Assembly (NCBI RefSeq): GCF_900100155.1
Contig: NZ_FMTP01000001.1
Coordinates: 1 to 64,000 of the forward strand
Direction of reading: 5' to 3'
DNA length: 64,000 nt
Source: Ancylobacter rudongensis
GTDB lineage: Bacteria > Pseudomonadota > Alphaproteobacteria > Rhizobiales > Xanthobacteraceae
Made by a program: the position numbers and the translations under genes. Below the pieces are notes generated by a model, which searched no databases, was not told the origin of the DNA, and saw only the letters and a program-made list of their open reading frames with translations. Below are positions 34,883 through 43,152 of this stretch, one piece after another. Within the stretch, counting starts at the first letter, position 1; each line of letters begins with the position of its first letter.

Positions 34883-36091
34883 ATGCGCGCGCCCCGCTTC
34901 ACCGGCAGTTTCACCCAGCAGCTGCCACTCCCGGAGGACGCCATTGCTGCCGCCGAGGCCGTGATGCGTTCCGGCCGGCTGCACCGCTACAATGTTGCGC
35001 CCGGCGAGGTGGCGGAGACGGCGCGGCTGGAGGAGGAATTCGCCCGGTGGCAGGGCGCGCGCTACTGTCTCGCCCTGGCCTCCGGTGGGCAGGCGATGCA
35101 GATCGCGCTGCGCGCGGCAGGGGTCAAGCCGGGGGACCGCGTGCTCACCAATGCGTTCACCCTCGCCCCCGTGCCGGGAGCGATTGCCGGCGTCGGCGCC
35201 GTGCCGGTTCTGGTGGAGACGACGGACGATCTCGTCATCGATCTCGACGATCTCGCCGCCAAGGCCACGGCCTCGGGCGCGACTGTGCTGCTGCTGTCGC
35301 ATATGCGCGGGCATATCGGCGCTATGGACAAGCTCTCTGCGCTGGCCGGCGAACACGGCCTGCGCGTCATCGAGGACTGCGCCCACACGATGGGCGCCCG
35401 CTGGAACGGGCGAAAATCGGGCACCTTCGGCCTTGCCGCCTGCTTCAGCACCCAGACCTACAAGCACCTGAACTCCGGCGAGGGCGGGCTGCTGACCACC
35501 GACGATGCCGATCTGATGGCGCGGGCGGTGATCCTGTCCGGCTCGTACATGCTCTATGAGCGGCACGGCGCGGCGCCGCCGGCCGAGGCGTTCGAGCAGG
35601 TACGGCTCGACACCCCCAACATGTCGGCGCGGATGGACAATCTGCGCGCCGCCCTGCTGCGGCCGCAGCTGGCGCGGATCGAGGACAGCCTCGCCGGCTG
35701 GAACGCGCGCCATGACCATCTCGCCGCGCGTCTCGCCGTGCATCCGGCGGTGCGGATGCCTTCGCGGCCGCCGCAGGAAAGCTATGTCGGCTCCTCGATC
35801 CAGTTCCGCGTGCCGGCGCTCTCGGCCGGGCACTGCACGGCCCTTGTCGCGGCGGCGGCCGAACGGGGAGTGGAGCTGAAATGGTTCGGCGCGGCCGAGC
35901 CGGTCGGCTTCACCTCGGCGCATACGTCGTGGCGTTACATCGCCCGGCACGACCTGCCGCAGACCGAGCGCGTGCTGGCCACGCTGTTCGACATGCGTAT
36001 CCCGCTCACCTTCACGCTGGAGGATTGCGACCTCATCGCCAGCCATATTCTCGGCGCGCTGGATGAGACGCTGGCGGAGGACGCACGCTGA
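34883..36091 (+). CDS. DegT/DnrJ/EryC1/StrS-family PLP aminotransferase
   Basis: A 402-residue PLP enzyme of fold type I. RVIEDCAHTMGARW has the Asp that contacts the pyridine ring, and FSTQTYKHLNSGEGG carries the PLP lysine at residue 194. Most relatives aminate keto-sugars, but no sugar-nucleotide genes are nearby, and the gene sits between a PLP lyase and a racemase-family gene in one operon. An amine transfer linking a keto acid such as sulfopyruvate with an amino acid is possible but unproven. Its stop overlaps the next start (ATGA). Confidence 0.85.
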   Translation: MRAPRFTGSFTQQLPLPEDAIAAAEAVMRSGRLHRYNVAPGEVAETARLEEEFARWQGARYCLALASGGQAMQIALRAAGVKPGDRVLTNAFTLAPVPGAIAGVGAVPVLVETTDDLVIDLDDLAAKATASGATVLLLSHMRGHIGAMDKLSALAGEHGLRVIEDCAHTMGARWNGRKSGTFGLAACFSTQTYKHLNSGEGGLLTTDDADLMARAVILSGSYMLYERHGAAPPAEAFEQVRLDTPNMSARMDNLRAALLRPQLARIEDSLAGWNARHDHLAARLAVHPAVRMPSRPPQESYVGSSIQFRVPALSAGHCTALVAAAAERGVELKWFGAAEPVGFTSAHTSWRYIARHDLPQTERVLATLFDMRIPLTFTLEDCDLIASHILGALDETLAEDAR

Positions 36092-36789
36092 TGCCGCGCC
36101 GGGTCGGTATATTGGGCGGCATGGGGCCGCAGGCGACGGTGCTGTTGATGAGCAAGGTCATCGCGGCGGTGCCGGCGGCGGATGACCGCGACCATGTTCC
36201 GCTGCTGGTCGACCAGAACCCGCAAGTGCCCTCGCGCATCGCCCGGCTGATCGAGGGCACCGGCGAGGACCCCGCGCCGGTGCTGGTCGCCATGGCGCGG
36301 CGGCTGGAGGCGGCGGGCGCCGAGGCACTGGCCATGCCCTGCAACACCGCCCACCATTTTGCCCCGGCGATCGCGGCGGCGGTGGGCGTTCCCTTTCTCG
36401 ACATGACGGCGCTCTCGGTCGCCCATGCCGCGCGCCTCGCCGGCCCCGGCGGGCGCATCGGCGTGCTGGCCTCGCCCGCGCTGCGCCGCATCGGCCTGTT
36501 CGACGGCAAGCTCGCCCGGGCGGGGCTGACGGCGGTCTATCCCGAGGACGAGGACGCGCTGCTCGGCGCCATCCGCCGCATCAAGGCTTTGGGCGCCGAT
36601 GCCGTCGCCCGCGACAGCTTCCACCGCGCTTCCCTGCAGTTGCTGGAAGCGGGCGTCACCACCCAGATGATCGCCTGCACCGAATTCTCGCTCATTGCCG
36701 ACAGTGCCGCCGAGGGCGCCCGCGCCTTCGACACGCTGGATGTTCTGGTGAGCGCCATCGTCGATTTCGCGCTCGCGCGGGACGCTTGA
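36091..36789 (+). CDS. Aspartate/glutamate racemase-family protein
   Basis: A 232-residue protein with the two-cysteine arrangement of the family: ALAMPCNTAHHFAP (first catalytic Cys) and TQMIACTEFSLIAD (second). The N-terminus VGILGGMGPQATV matches the YgeA/RacX aspartate-racemase type. Such enzymes racemise acidic amino acids without a cofactor. In this cluster a cysteate racemase role is an attractive inference, since D- and L-cysteate are aspartate analogues. The gene starts one base inside the aminotransferase stop. Confidence 0.88.
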   Translation: MPRRVGILGGMGPQATVLLMSKVIAAVPAADDRDHVPLLVDQNPQVPSRIARLIEGTGEDPAPVLVAMARRLEAAGAEALAMPCNTAHHFAPAIAAAVGVPFLDMTALSVAHAARLAGPGGRIGVLASPALRRIGLFDGKLARAGLTAVYPEDEDALLGAIRRIKALGADAVARDSFHRASLQLLEAGVTTQMIACTEFSLIADSAAEGARAFDTLDVLVSAIVDFALARDA

Positions 36790-36794
36790 ATTCA

Positions 36795-36813
36795 CGGGCC
36801 CACAGAAGGCCCG
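36795..36813 (+). other. Small hairpin before the sulfonate-type importer
   Basis: CGGGCC (36795-36800) and GGCCCG (36808-36813) pair around a 7-base loop in the 60-base gap between the racemase gene and the binding-protein gene. No T-run follows. It may tune expression of the downstream importer. Confidence 0.35.
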
Positions 36814-36849
36814 GCAACCACGACCGACCTGACAGAGGAGTTAAGGGAC

Positions 36850-37842
36850 ATGAGCAAGACCATGCGAGGCCTGATGGCGGGTGCTGTCGCCCTCGTCCTT
36901 TCCGCCGGCTCCGCCTATGCGGAGAAGATCGTCATCGGCCATTTCGGCAATCCCACGCCGATGCAGGTGGCGCGCGCCGAGGGCCTGTTCGAGAAGGCCA
37001 CCGGCTGGGAGATCGAATGGCGCAAATTCGCCTCCGGCGCCGAGATCATCGCCGCCATGGCCTCGGGCGACGTCAAGGTGTCGGAGCTCGGCTCCTCGCC
37101 GATGACCATCGCGATGAGCCAGGGCGTCGACATCCAGATGTTCATGCTCGCCATCGTCATCGGCCAGGCCGAGAGCCTGATCGCGCGCGACGGCTCGGGC
37201 ATCACCAGCGTCGCCGACCTCAAGGGCAAGCGGGTGGCGGTGCCGATCGGCTCCACCGCGCATTTCTCGCTGATGGGCGCGCTGCAGCATGAGAAGGTGC
37301 CGGTGAGCGAGGTCACCATCATGGGCATGCCGCCGGACCAGATCGCCGCCGCCTGGGAACAGGGCGCCATCGACGCCGCCTTCATCTGGGAGCCCGCCCA
37401 GAGCCGCATCATCAAGACCGGCAAGCGCATTCTCGGCGCCGACACCACCGCCAGCTGGGGCTTCCCGACCTTTGACGGTTGGGTGGTCGACAAGGAGTTC
37501 GCCGCCAAGAACCTCAAGCAGATGGCCGCCTTCGCCAAGGTCGCCGACGAGGCCAACGCCGCCTATCTCGCCAACCCGGCCGCCTGGACCGCGACCAGCC
37601 CGCAGGTGCTCACCATCGCCAAGATGACCGGCGCCTCGCCCGACGAAATTCCGGACTCGATGAAGGGCTACACCTTCGTGCCGCTGGTCGAGCAGCTCAG
37701 CGACAAATGGCTCGGCAGCGCCCCGGCGACGCTCAAGTCCACCGCCGAGTTCCTCAAGAGCGCCGGCCGCATCGAGAAGGTGGCGGAGAGCTACGCCCCG
37801 TTCGTGAACACCTCCATCGCCAAGGCCGCCACGGCCAAGTAA
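36850..37842 (+). CDS. Taurine/sulfonate-type ABC substrate-binding protein (TauA-like)
   Basis: A 330-residue precursor with a signal peptide (about 1-23, SAGSAYAEKIV). The mature protein is an NMT1/SsuA/TauA-type binding fold: IGHFGNPTPMQVARAEGLFE, ELGSSPMTIAMSQGVDIQMF and AAWEQGAIDAAFIWEPAQSR, the latter typical of TauA. It would bind a sulfonate in the periplasm. The start is supported by GAGGAGTTAAGGG upstream. It is followed by a hairpin and then the ATPase gene. Confidence 0.9.
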   Translation: MSKTMRGLMAGAVALVLSAGSAYAEKIVIGHFGNPTPMQVARAEGLFEKATGWEIEWRKFASGAEIIAAMASGDVKVSELGSSPMTIAMSQGVDIQMFMLAIVIGQAESLIARDGSGITSVADLKGKRVAVPIGSTAHFSLMGALQHEKVPVSEVTIMGMPPDQIAAAWEQGAIDAAFIWEPAQSRIIKTGKRILGADTTASWGFPTFDGWVVDKEFAAKNLKQMAAFAKVADEANAAYLANPAAWTATSPQVLTIAKMTGASPDEIPDSMKGYTFVPLVEQLSDKWLGSAPATLKSTAEFLKSAGRIEKVAESYAPFVNTSIAKAATAK

Positions 37843-37857
37843 GGCCCGGATCTTGAC

Positions 37858-37887
37858 GCCGGGCTGGCGGTGAAACGCCGGCCCGGC
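37858..37887 (+). other. Intercistronic hairpin after the TauA-like gene
   Basis: GCCGGGCTGGCG and CGCCGGCCCGGC form a 12-bp stem with one T-G wobble around GTGAAA. It lacks a T-run and precedes the GGAGGA site of the ATPase gene. It probably stabilises the upstream binding-protein mRNA or reduces read-through. Confidence 0.6.
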
Positions 37888-37904
37888 GATTTGGAGGACA
37901 TGCA

Positions 37905-38693
37905 ATGGTGCTCATCGTCGACGACGTGTCCGTCGTCTATCCGGCCGCCAATGGCCGACCGCCGGTCGAGGCGCTGCGCAAGATCGACCTGACGATGGAC
38001 CGCAACGATTTCGTTGTCGCCCTCGGCGCGTCGGGCTGTGGCAAGTCGACCCTTCTCAACCTGCTGGCCGGATTTCTCTCGCCCAGTTCCGGCTCCATCC
38101 GGCTCGACGGCCATGCCGTCACCGGGCCGGGCGCCGACCGTTCGGTGGTGTTCCAGAAGCACGCGCTGATGCCGTGGCTCAGTGTGCGCGACAATGTGGC
38201 GTTCGGGCTGCAGATGCAGGACGTGCCGCTGCGCGAGCGCCGCGCCACGGCCGAGAAGTACATCGCCCTGCTAGGGCTGGACGGCTTCCAGAACTCGCCG
38301 GTTTACCAGCTGTCCGGCGGGATGCAGCAGCGTGTGGGTATCGCACGGGCACTCACCTGCGACCCCCGTCTTCTGTTGATGGACGAGCCGCTGGGGGCGC
38401 TCGACGCGCTCACCCGCGAGAAGGCGCAGCAGCTGATCCTGCGGGTGTGGAACAGCACCGGCAAGGCGGTGTTCTTCATCACCCATGATGTGGAAGAGGC
38501 GCTGTTCATGGGCACGCGGCTCATCGTCATGTCGCCGCGCCCGGGACGCATCGCCCATCGCTTCGACCTGCCGTTCTCCCGGCGCTTCCTGGATGGGGCG
38601 TCCGCGCGCGAGGTCAAGGCCTCCCCCGAATTCATCGCCCTGCGCGAAGAGGTGCTGGGCATCATCTTCGCCGACGAGGAAGCCGCCGCATGA
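37905..38693 (+). CDS. Taurine/nitrate-type ABC importer ATPase (TauB/SsuB-like)
   Basis: A 262-residue ATPase with Walker [18 protein letters not shown]-loop [17 protein letters not shown], signature [15 protein letters not shown] and Walker [17 protein letters not shown]. The PWLSVRDNV stretch and the ending with SPRPGRI are typical of the TauB/SsuB/NrtD group. It powers the importer with the TauA-like and TauC-like partners. GGAGGA lies six bases before ATG 37905. The gene ends four bases inside the permease gene. Confidence 0.94.
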   Translation: MVLIVDDVSVVYPAANGRPPVEALRKIDLTMDRNDFVVALGASGCGKSTLLNLLAGFLSPSSGSIRLDGHAVTGPGADRSVVFQKHALMPWLSVRDNVAFGLQMQDVPLRERRATAEKYIALLGLDGFQNSPVYQLSGGMQQRVGIARALTCDPRLLLMDEPLGALDALTREKAQQLILRVWNSTGKAVFFITHDVEEALFMGTRLIVMSPRPGRIAHRFDLPFSRRFLDGASAREVKASPEFIALREEVLGIIFADEEAAA

Positions 38694-39577
38694 GCCCCGT
38701 CGATCACATCAGCCCGGTCGAACCGAAGCCGCGCCCGCGGCTGTCGTCCCGGCTGGCCGCGCTGGCCCGGGGCCGCTCGGTCAAGCCCGGCCAGGCCTAT
38801 GGCGTGCCGGGCGATGGCGACACGCTCTGGCTGTCGCTGCTCTCGATCGGCGTGCTGCTCTTCGTCTGGTGGCTCGTCACCGAGATGGGCTGGATCAAGC
38901 CGCTGTTCCTGCCCTCGCCGGGCGCGGTGGTGCAGAAGTTCCTGGACGTCGCCCGCGACGGCTTCACCAACACGCCGTTCTGGCAGCACATCGCGATTTC
39001 CGCCGCGCGGGTGTTCGGCGCCTTCCTGCTCGCCTGTGTCATCGGCATCCCGCTCGGCCTCGCCATGGGCATGAGCCCGGCCATGCGCGGCATTCTCGAT
39101 CCGCCGATCGAGTTCTACCGGCCGATCCCGCCGCTGGCCTATCTGCCGCTGATGATCATCTGGTTCGGCATCGGCGAATTGTCCAAGGTGCTGCTCATCT
39201 TCCTCAGCGTCTTCGCCCCGGTGGCGCTGGGCGCGCGGGCGGGGGTGAAATCGGCGGCGATCGAGCAGATCCACGCCGCCTATTCCTTCGGCGCTTCGCG
39301 CTGGAAGGTGCTGCGCTACGTCATCCTGCCGGCCTCGCTGCCGGAGATCCTCACCGCGATGCGGATCGGCATCGGCTTCGGCTGGACCACGCTGGTAGCG
39401 GCCGAGATGATCGCGGCGACCGAAGGGCTCGGCTACATGGTGCTGTCCGCCAGTCAGTTCCTGCAGACCTCCACCGTCATCATGGGCATCGTCGTCATCG
39501 CGGCGATCGCCTATCTCTTCGACATGCTGATGCGCCTGATCGAACGCCGGATTGTGCCCTGGAAGGGCAAGATGTGA
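38690..39577 (+). CDS. Taurine/sulfonate-type ABC importer permease (TauC/SsuC-like)
   Basis: A 295-residue membrane protein with about six helices after a soluble N-terminal stretch of about 50 residues. [20 protein letters not shown] and the EAA loop [20 protein letters not shown], followed by [19 protein letters not shown], are classical TauC/SsuC segments. It forms the pore for a sulfonate. The start overlaps the ATPase gene as ATGA, and the HpsN-like gene follows after eight bases. Confidence 0.94.
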   Translation: MSPVDHISPVEPKPRPRLSSRLAALARGRSVKPGQAYGVPGDGDTLWLSLLSIGVLLFVWWLVTEMGWIKPLFLPSPGAVVQKFLDVARDGFTNTPFWQHIAISAARVFGAFLLACVIGIPLGLAMGMSPAMRGILDPPIEFYRPIPPLAYLPLMIIWFGIGELSKVLLIFLSVFAPVALGARAGVKSAAIEQIHAAYSFGASRWKVLRYVILPASLPEILTAMRIGIGFGWTTLVAAEMIAATEGLGYMVLSASQFLQTSTVIMGIVVIAAIAYLFDMLMRLIERRIVPWKGKM

Positions 39578-39585
39578 GCCCTGCC

Positions 39586-40896
39586 ATGACCGTGACCTAT
39601 CTCAAGAAAGCCACCCGCACCGCCCATTCCGACGAGGGCGACGTGCGCGACGCCGTCGCCGCCATGCTCGCCGCCATCGACGCGGAAGGCGAGGCCGCCG
39701 TGCGCCGCTTCTCCCGGGAGTTCGACAAATGGGAGGGCGAGATCGTCCTCTCGGACGCCGCGCGGCAGGCGGCTATCGCCCGTGTGCCTGACAAGACCAA
39801 GGACGACATACGCTTCGCCCATGCCAATATCGCCCGGTTTGCGGAGGCGCAGAAGGCGACGGTGCTGGATTGCAGCATCGAGGTGATCCCCGGCCTGATG
39901 GCGGGGCAGAAGCAGATCCCGGTCGAGGCGGCCGGCTGCTATGTCCCCGGCGGGCGCTATTCTCATATCGCCAGCGCGATCATGACCATCACCACGGCGC
40001 GGGTGGCCGGCGTGCGACATGTCGTTGCCTGTTCGCCGCCCCGGCCGGGGTTTGGCATTCCCCCCGAGATCGTCTTCGCCATGGATCTGTGCGGGGCGGA
40101 TGTGATCCTCAATCTCGGCGGCGTGCAGGGCGTGGCGGCGATGGCCAACGGGCTGTTCGGCCTGCCGAAGGCGGACGTGCTCGCCGGACCCGGCAACCAG
40201 TATGTCGCCGAGGCCAAGCGCATTCTCTATGGCCGCGTCGGCATCGACATGTTCGCCGGGCCGACCGACAGCATGATCCTCGCCGATGAAAGCGCCGATG
40301 CCGAGTTCATCGCCAATGACCTGATCGGCCAGGCCGAGCACGGCTATAATTCGCCGGTCTGGCTGGCGACGACCTCGGCGGCCCTTGCCGAGGCGGTGAT
40401 GGCGCGCGTGCCTGATCTGATCGAGGCGCTGCCGGAGCCGAACCGCTCCAGCGCCCGCGCCGCCTGGGCCGACTATGCCGAGGTGATCCTGTGCGGCGAT
40501 GCCGAGGAGATGGCCGGCGTCGCCGACACCTACGCTCCCGAGCACCTGCATGTGCAGGCGGCCGATCTCGACTGGTGGCTGGGGCGGCTCCAAGCTTATG
40601 GCTCGCTGTTCCTCGGAGAGGAGACGACGGTGGCCTTCGGCGACAAGACGTCGGGCCCCAACCATGTGCTGCCGACCTCGGGCGCGGCGCGCTACACCGG
40701 CGGGCTGTCGGTGCACAAATTCATGAAGACGGTGACGTGGCAGCGCGCCACCCGCGCGGCGGCGCGCGACCTTGGCGTGGTCACCGCCCGCATCTCGCGC
40801 AAGGAAGGCATGGAAGGCCATGCCCGCAGCGCCGATGTGCGTCTCGCCCGCTTCTTTCCGGGCGAGACCTTCGATCTCGCGCCGGCGGAGGACTGA
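39586..40896 (+). CDS. hpsN: HisD-family NAD-dependent dehydrogenase, probable sulfopropanediol 3-dehydrogenase
   Basis: A 436-residue protein. The zinc and catalytic sites of the histidinol-dehydrogenase fold are present: LIGQAEHGYNSPVW (Gln, His), TYAPEHLHVQA (Glu, His), FGDKTSGPNHVLPT (Asp) and KEGMEGHARSAD (His). Segments such as GGLSVHKFMKTVTWQRATR and the phrase FLGEETTVAFGD are those I associate with HpsN, which oxidises (R)-2,3-dihydroxypropanesulfonate to sulfolactate. A biosynthetic HisD would sit among his genes; here it follows a sulfonate-type importer. ATG 39586 is eight bases after the permease stop. Confidence 0.82.
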   Translation: MTVTYLKKATRTAHSDEGDVRDAVAAMLAAIDAEGEAAVRRFSREFDKWEGEIVLSDAARQAAIARVPDKTKDDIRFAHANIARFAEAQKATVLDCSIEVIPGLMAGQKQIPVEAAGCYVPGGRYSHIASAIMTITTARVAGVRHVVACSPPRPGFGIPPEIVFAMDLCGADVILNLGGVQGVAAMANGLFGLPKADVLAGPGNQYVAEAKRILYGRVGIDMFAGPTDSMILADESADAEFIANDLIGQAEHGYNSPVWLATTSAALAEAVMARVPDLIEALPEPNRSSARAAWADYAEVILCGDAEEMAGVADTYAPEHLHVQAADLDWWLGRLQAYGSLFLGEETTVAFGDKTSGPNHVLPTSGAARYTGGLSVHKFMKTVTWQRATRAAARDLGVVTARISRKEGMEGHARSADVRLARFFPGETFDLAPAED

Positions 40897-41085
40897 GGCT
40901 TGCCCCTCGCCAGGAGGCGGTGAACGTCCTCGCGCACAACGGCGCGGGGACGGCCATTCTCCGTCGCTGATGGTCGATCGCGCTGGGCACGGCACGAGCG
41001 ACAGCAGCGTGTCGTTTCGCCCATGGCCAGATCCGCGCGGCTGCGGCAAGGTCGCCGCCACCTGCGTTGAGAGGGGAGCGGCGGA

Positions 41086-42624
41086 ATGGGCGTGTTGCGC
41101 GTGATCCTCGGGGACCAGTTGTCGTCGCAGTTGGAGATCGTGGCTGGCGCCGACAAGGGCCGTGACGTGTTCCTGCTGGCCGAGGTGATGAGCGAGGCCA
41201 GCTATGTCCGCCATCACGTCAAGAAGATCGCCTTCCTGTTCTCCGCCATGCGCCATTATGGCGACGCGCTGAAAAGCGCCGGCTACACGGTGCGCTATGT
41301 CGCGCTCGACGAGGCGGGTAACAGCCAGAGCCTTGAGGGTGAAATCCTCCGCGCGGTGGCGGCGCTCGCGCCCAGCCGCGTCGCCGTCACCGAGCCGGGG
41401 GAGTGGCGGCTGCGCGAGGGCTTCGAGGCGCTGCGGCTGGCGCTTCCCGTTCCGCTCGACATCCTGCCCGACACGCGGTTCCTCTGCTCACACGCCGCCT
41501 TTGCCACCTTCGCCGAGGGCCGGCGCGACCTGCGGATGGAGTTCTTTTACCGCGAGATGCGCCGGCGGCACGCCATACTGATCGAGCCCGACGGCACGCC
41601 GTCCGGCGGGCGCTGGAACTACGATACGGAGAACCGCAAGCCGCCCAAGGCCGGGCTGCAATTTTCGCCGCGCCTCAGCTTCCGCAAGGACGCCACCACT
41701 CTCGCGGTGCTCGATCTGGTGCGCCGGCGGTTTCCGCAGGGCTATGGCCGGCTGGAGCCGTTTCATTTCGCGGTGACGCGGCGCCAGGCCCTGCGTGAGC
41801 TCGACCATTTCATCGCTCATATCCTGCCCGGCTTCGGCGACTATCAGGACGCGATGGTGCGGGGCGAGCCCTATCTCAGCCATTCGCTGCTGGCGGCCTA
41901 TCTCAATGCCGGGCTGCTCTACCCCTTGGAGATCTGCCGCAAGGCGGAAGCCGCCTATCGCGACGGGCGGGCGCCGCTGAACGCGGCCGAGGGCTTCATC
42001 CGGCAGATTCTGGGCTGGCGCGAATATGTACGCGGCGTCTACTGGCGCTTCATGCCCGGCTATCTCGAGCGCAACGCGCTTGACGCCACCGAGCCGCTGC
42101 CCTGGTTCTACTGGAGCGGTGAGACCCGCATGGCCTGCCTGCGCGAAGCGCTCGCCCATACCTATGACCACGCCTATTCGCACCACATCCAGCGGCTCAT
42201 GATCACAGGCAATTTCGCGCTGCTGGCCGGCATCGAGCCGAAGGCGGTGCATGAATGGTATCTCGCCGTCTATGCCGATGCCTATGAGTGGGTGGAAGCG
42301 CCCAACACGCTCGGCATGGCGCTGCACGCCGATGGCGGGCTGCTGGCGTCGAAGCCCTACGCGGCCAGCGGCAATTACATCAAGCGCATGAGCAATTACT
42401 GCGCGGGCTGCGCCTACGACCCCACGGTGTCGGTCGGCGACCGCGCCTGCCCGTTCAACGCGCTCTACTGGGATTTTCTGGCGCGCCACCGCGACCGCTT
42501 CAGCCGCAATGCCCGCATGCCCTATGTCTATGCCAATTGGGACAAGATGGGTGGCGAGAAGCAGGCGGCTCTGCGCGCTCAGGCGCAGGCACACCTTCTC
42601 GCCATGCGCGAGGGGCTGTTGTGA
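41086..42624 (+). CDS. phrB: Iron-sulfur photolyase/cryptochrome (PhrB/FeS-BCP type)
   Basis: A 512-residue flavoprotein that repairs UV photoproducts, by family (6-4) lesions, using light. It starts LRVILGDQLSSQL in the DASH-unrelated FeS-BCP style. Four cysteines for the [4Fe-4S] cluster are visible at 351, 439, 442 and 455 (ETRMACLREA; NYCAGCAYDP; DRACPFNALYWDF), each one residue from the published Agrobacterium PhrB set as I recall it. The FAD-binding helical domain includes GWREYVRGVYWRFMPGY and ITGNFALLAGIEP. The stop overlaps the GTG of the DUF2256 gene. Confidence 0.95.
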   Translation: MGVLRVILGDQLSSQLEIVAGADKGRDVFLLAEVMSEASYVRHHVKKIAFLFSAMRHYGDALKSAGYTVRYVALDEAGNSQSLEGEILRAVAALAPSRVAVTEPGEWRLREGFEALRLALPVPLDILPDTRFLCSHAAFATFAEGRRDLRMEFFYREMRRRHAILIEPDGTPSGGRWNYDTENRKPPKAGLQFSPRLSFRKDATTLAVLDLVRRRFPQGYGRLEPFHFAVTRRQALRELDHFIAHILPGFGDYQDAMVRGEPYLSHSLLAAYLNAGLLYPLEICRKAEAAYRDGRAPLNAAEGFIRQILGWREYVRGVYWRFMPGYLERNALDATEPLPWFYWSGETRMACLREALAHTYDHAYSHHIQRLMITGNFALLAGIEPKAVHEWYLAVYADAYEWVEAPNTLGMALHADGGLLASKPYAASGNYIKRMSNYCAGCAYDPTVSVGDRACPFNALYWDFLARHRDRFSRNARMPYVYANWDKMGGEKQAALRAQAQAHLLAMREGLL

Positions 42625-42806
42625 GCGGCAAGCGCGTGGCGAAGGCGAACCTGCCGACCAGGACCTGCACCGTCTGCCAGCGCCCGTTCACCTGGCGCAA
42701 GAAATGGAGCCGGGTCTGGGACGAGGTGCTCTATTGCTCGGACGCCTGCCGTCGCCGCCGCCAGCCGAAAAGCCAGCCCATTACCGAGCCGCGCGGACGG
42801 GAATGA
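42621..42806 (+). CDS. DUF2256 small zinc-ribbon-like protein
   Basis: A 61-residue basic protein starting at GTG 42621 inside the photolyase stop (GTGA). TRTCTVCQRPFTWRKKWSR and then YCSDACRRRR show the two CxxC-like pairs (C..C and C...C) and Trp/Lys-rich core of DUF2256. The family is regularly found next to or fused with photolyases. Zinc or nucleic-acid binding is likely but not shown. Translational coupling supports joint function with PhrB. Confidence 0.85.
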   Translation: MSGKRVAKANLPTRTCTVCQRPFTWRKKWSRVWDEVLYCSDACRRRRQPKSQPITEPRGRE

Positions 42807-42828
42807 AGGTCAGAGCGCCGATGGCCGG

Positions 42829-43152
42829 TCAGCAACTCGTCGCCACCAGCACCGGCGCCATCGTGTAAAGCGTGGCGACCAGGCCGATCCACAGGCCGAG
42901 CCGGGGAATGCCGGCCTCTGGCCCGAGCGCCGTGCTCACCCGCGCGAGCAGCACGAGGCAGAGCAGGATCGCGGCGAGGGAGGGCAGGGCGATGGCCACG
43001 CGCTGCAGGCTGACCGGGCCGAGGCTCAGCGCCGGCCAGCCCAGTTCGCAGCCCAGCCCGTGCAGGCCGTAGGCGACGGAGAAGGCGGCCGCCCACGCCG
43101 TCGGCCCGGCAATCAACCAGGCGAGCCAGACCATGCCCCCGACGCGCCTCAT
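42829..43152 (-). CDS. Small membrane protein of the cytochrome oxidase cluster
   Basis: A protein of 107 residues with three hydrophobic helices: MVWLAWLIAGPTAWAAAFSV, AIALPSLAAILLCLVLLA and GLWIGLVATLYTMAPVLVAT. I do not recognise a named family. ATG 43152 overlaps the oxidase subunit I stop as ATGA, so it is the last gene of that operon and probably an accessory or assembly component. Similar three-helix proteins often end oxidase operons in related bacteria. Confidence 0.65.
   Translation of the reverse strand: MRRVGGMVWLAWLIAGPTAWAAAFSVAYGLHGLGCELGWPALSLGPVSLQRVAIALPSLAAILLCLVLLARVSTALGPEAGIPRLGLWIGLVATLYTMAPVLVATSC

Noticed and set aside
39586..40896. Biosynthetic histidinol dehydrogenase
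   Set aside because: The fold and active-site residues fit HisD, but the C-terminal segments and the sulfonate-importer context point to the HpsN branch, and no his genes are near.
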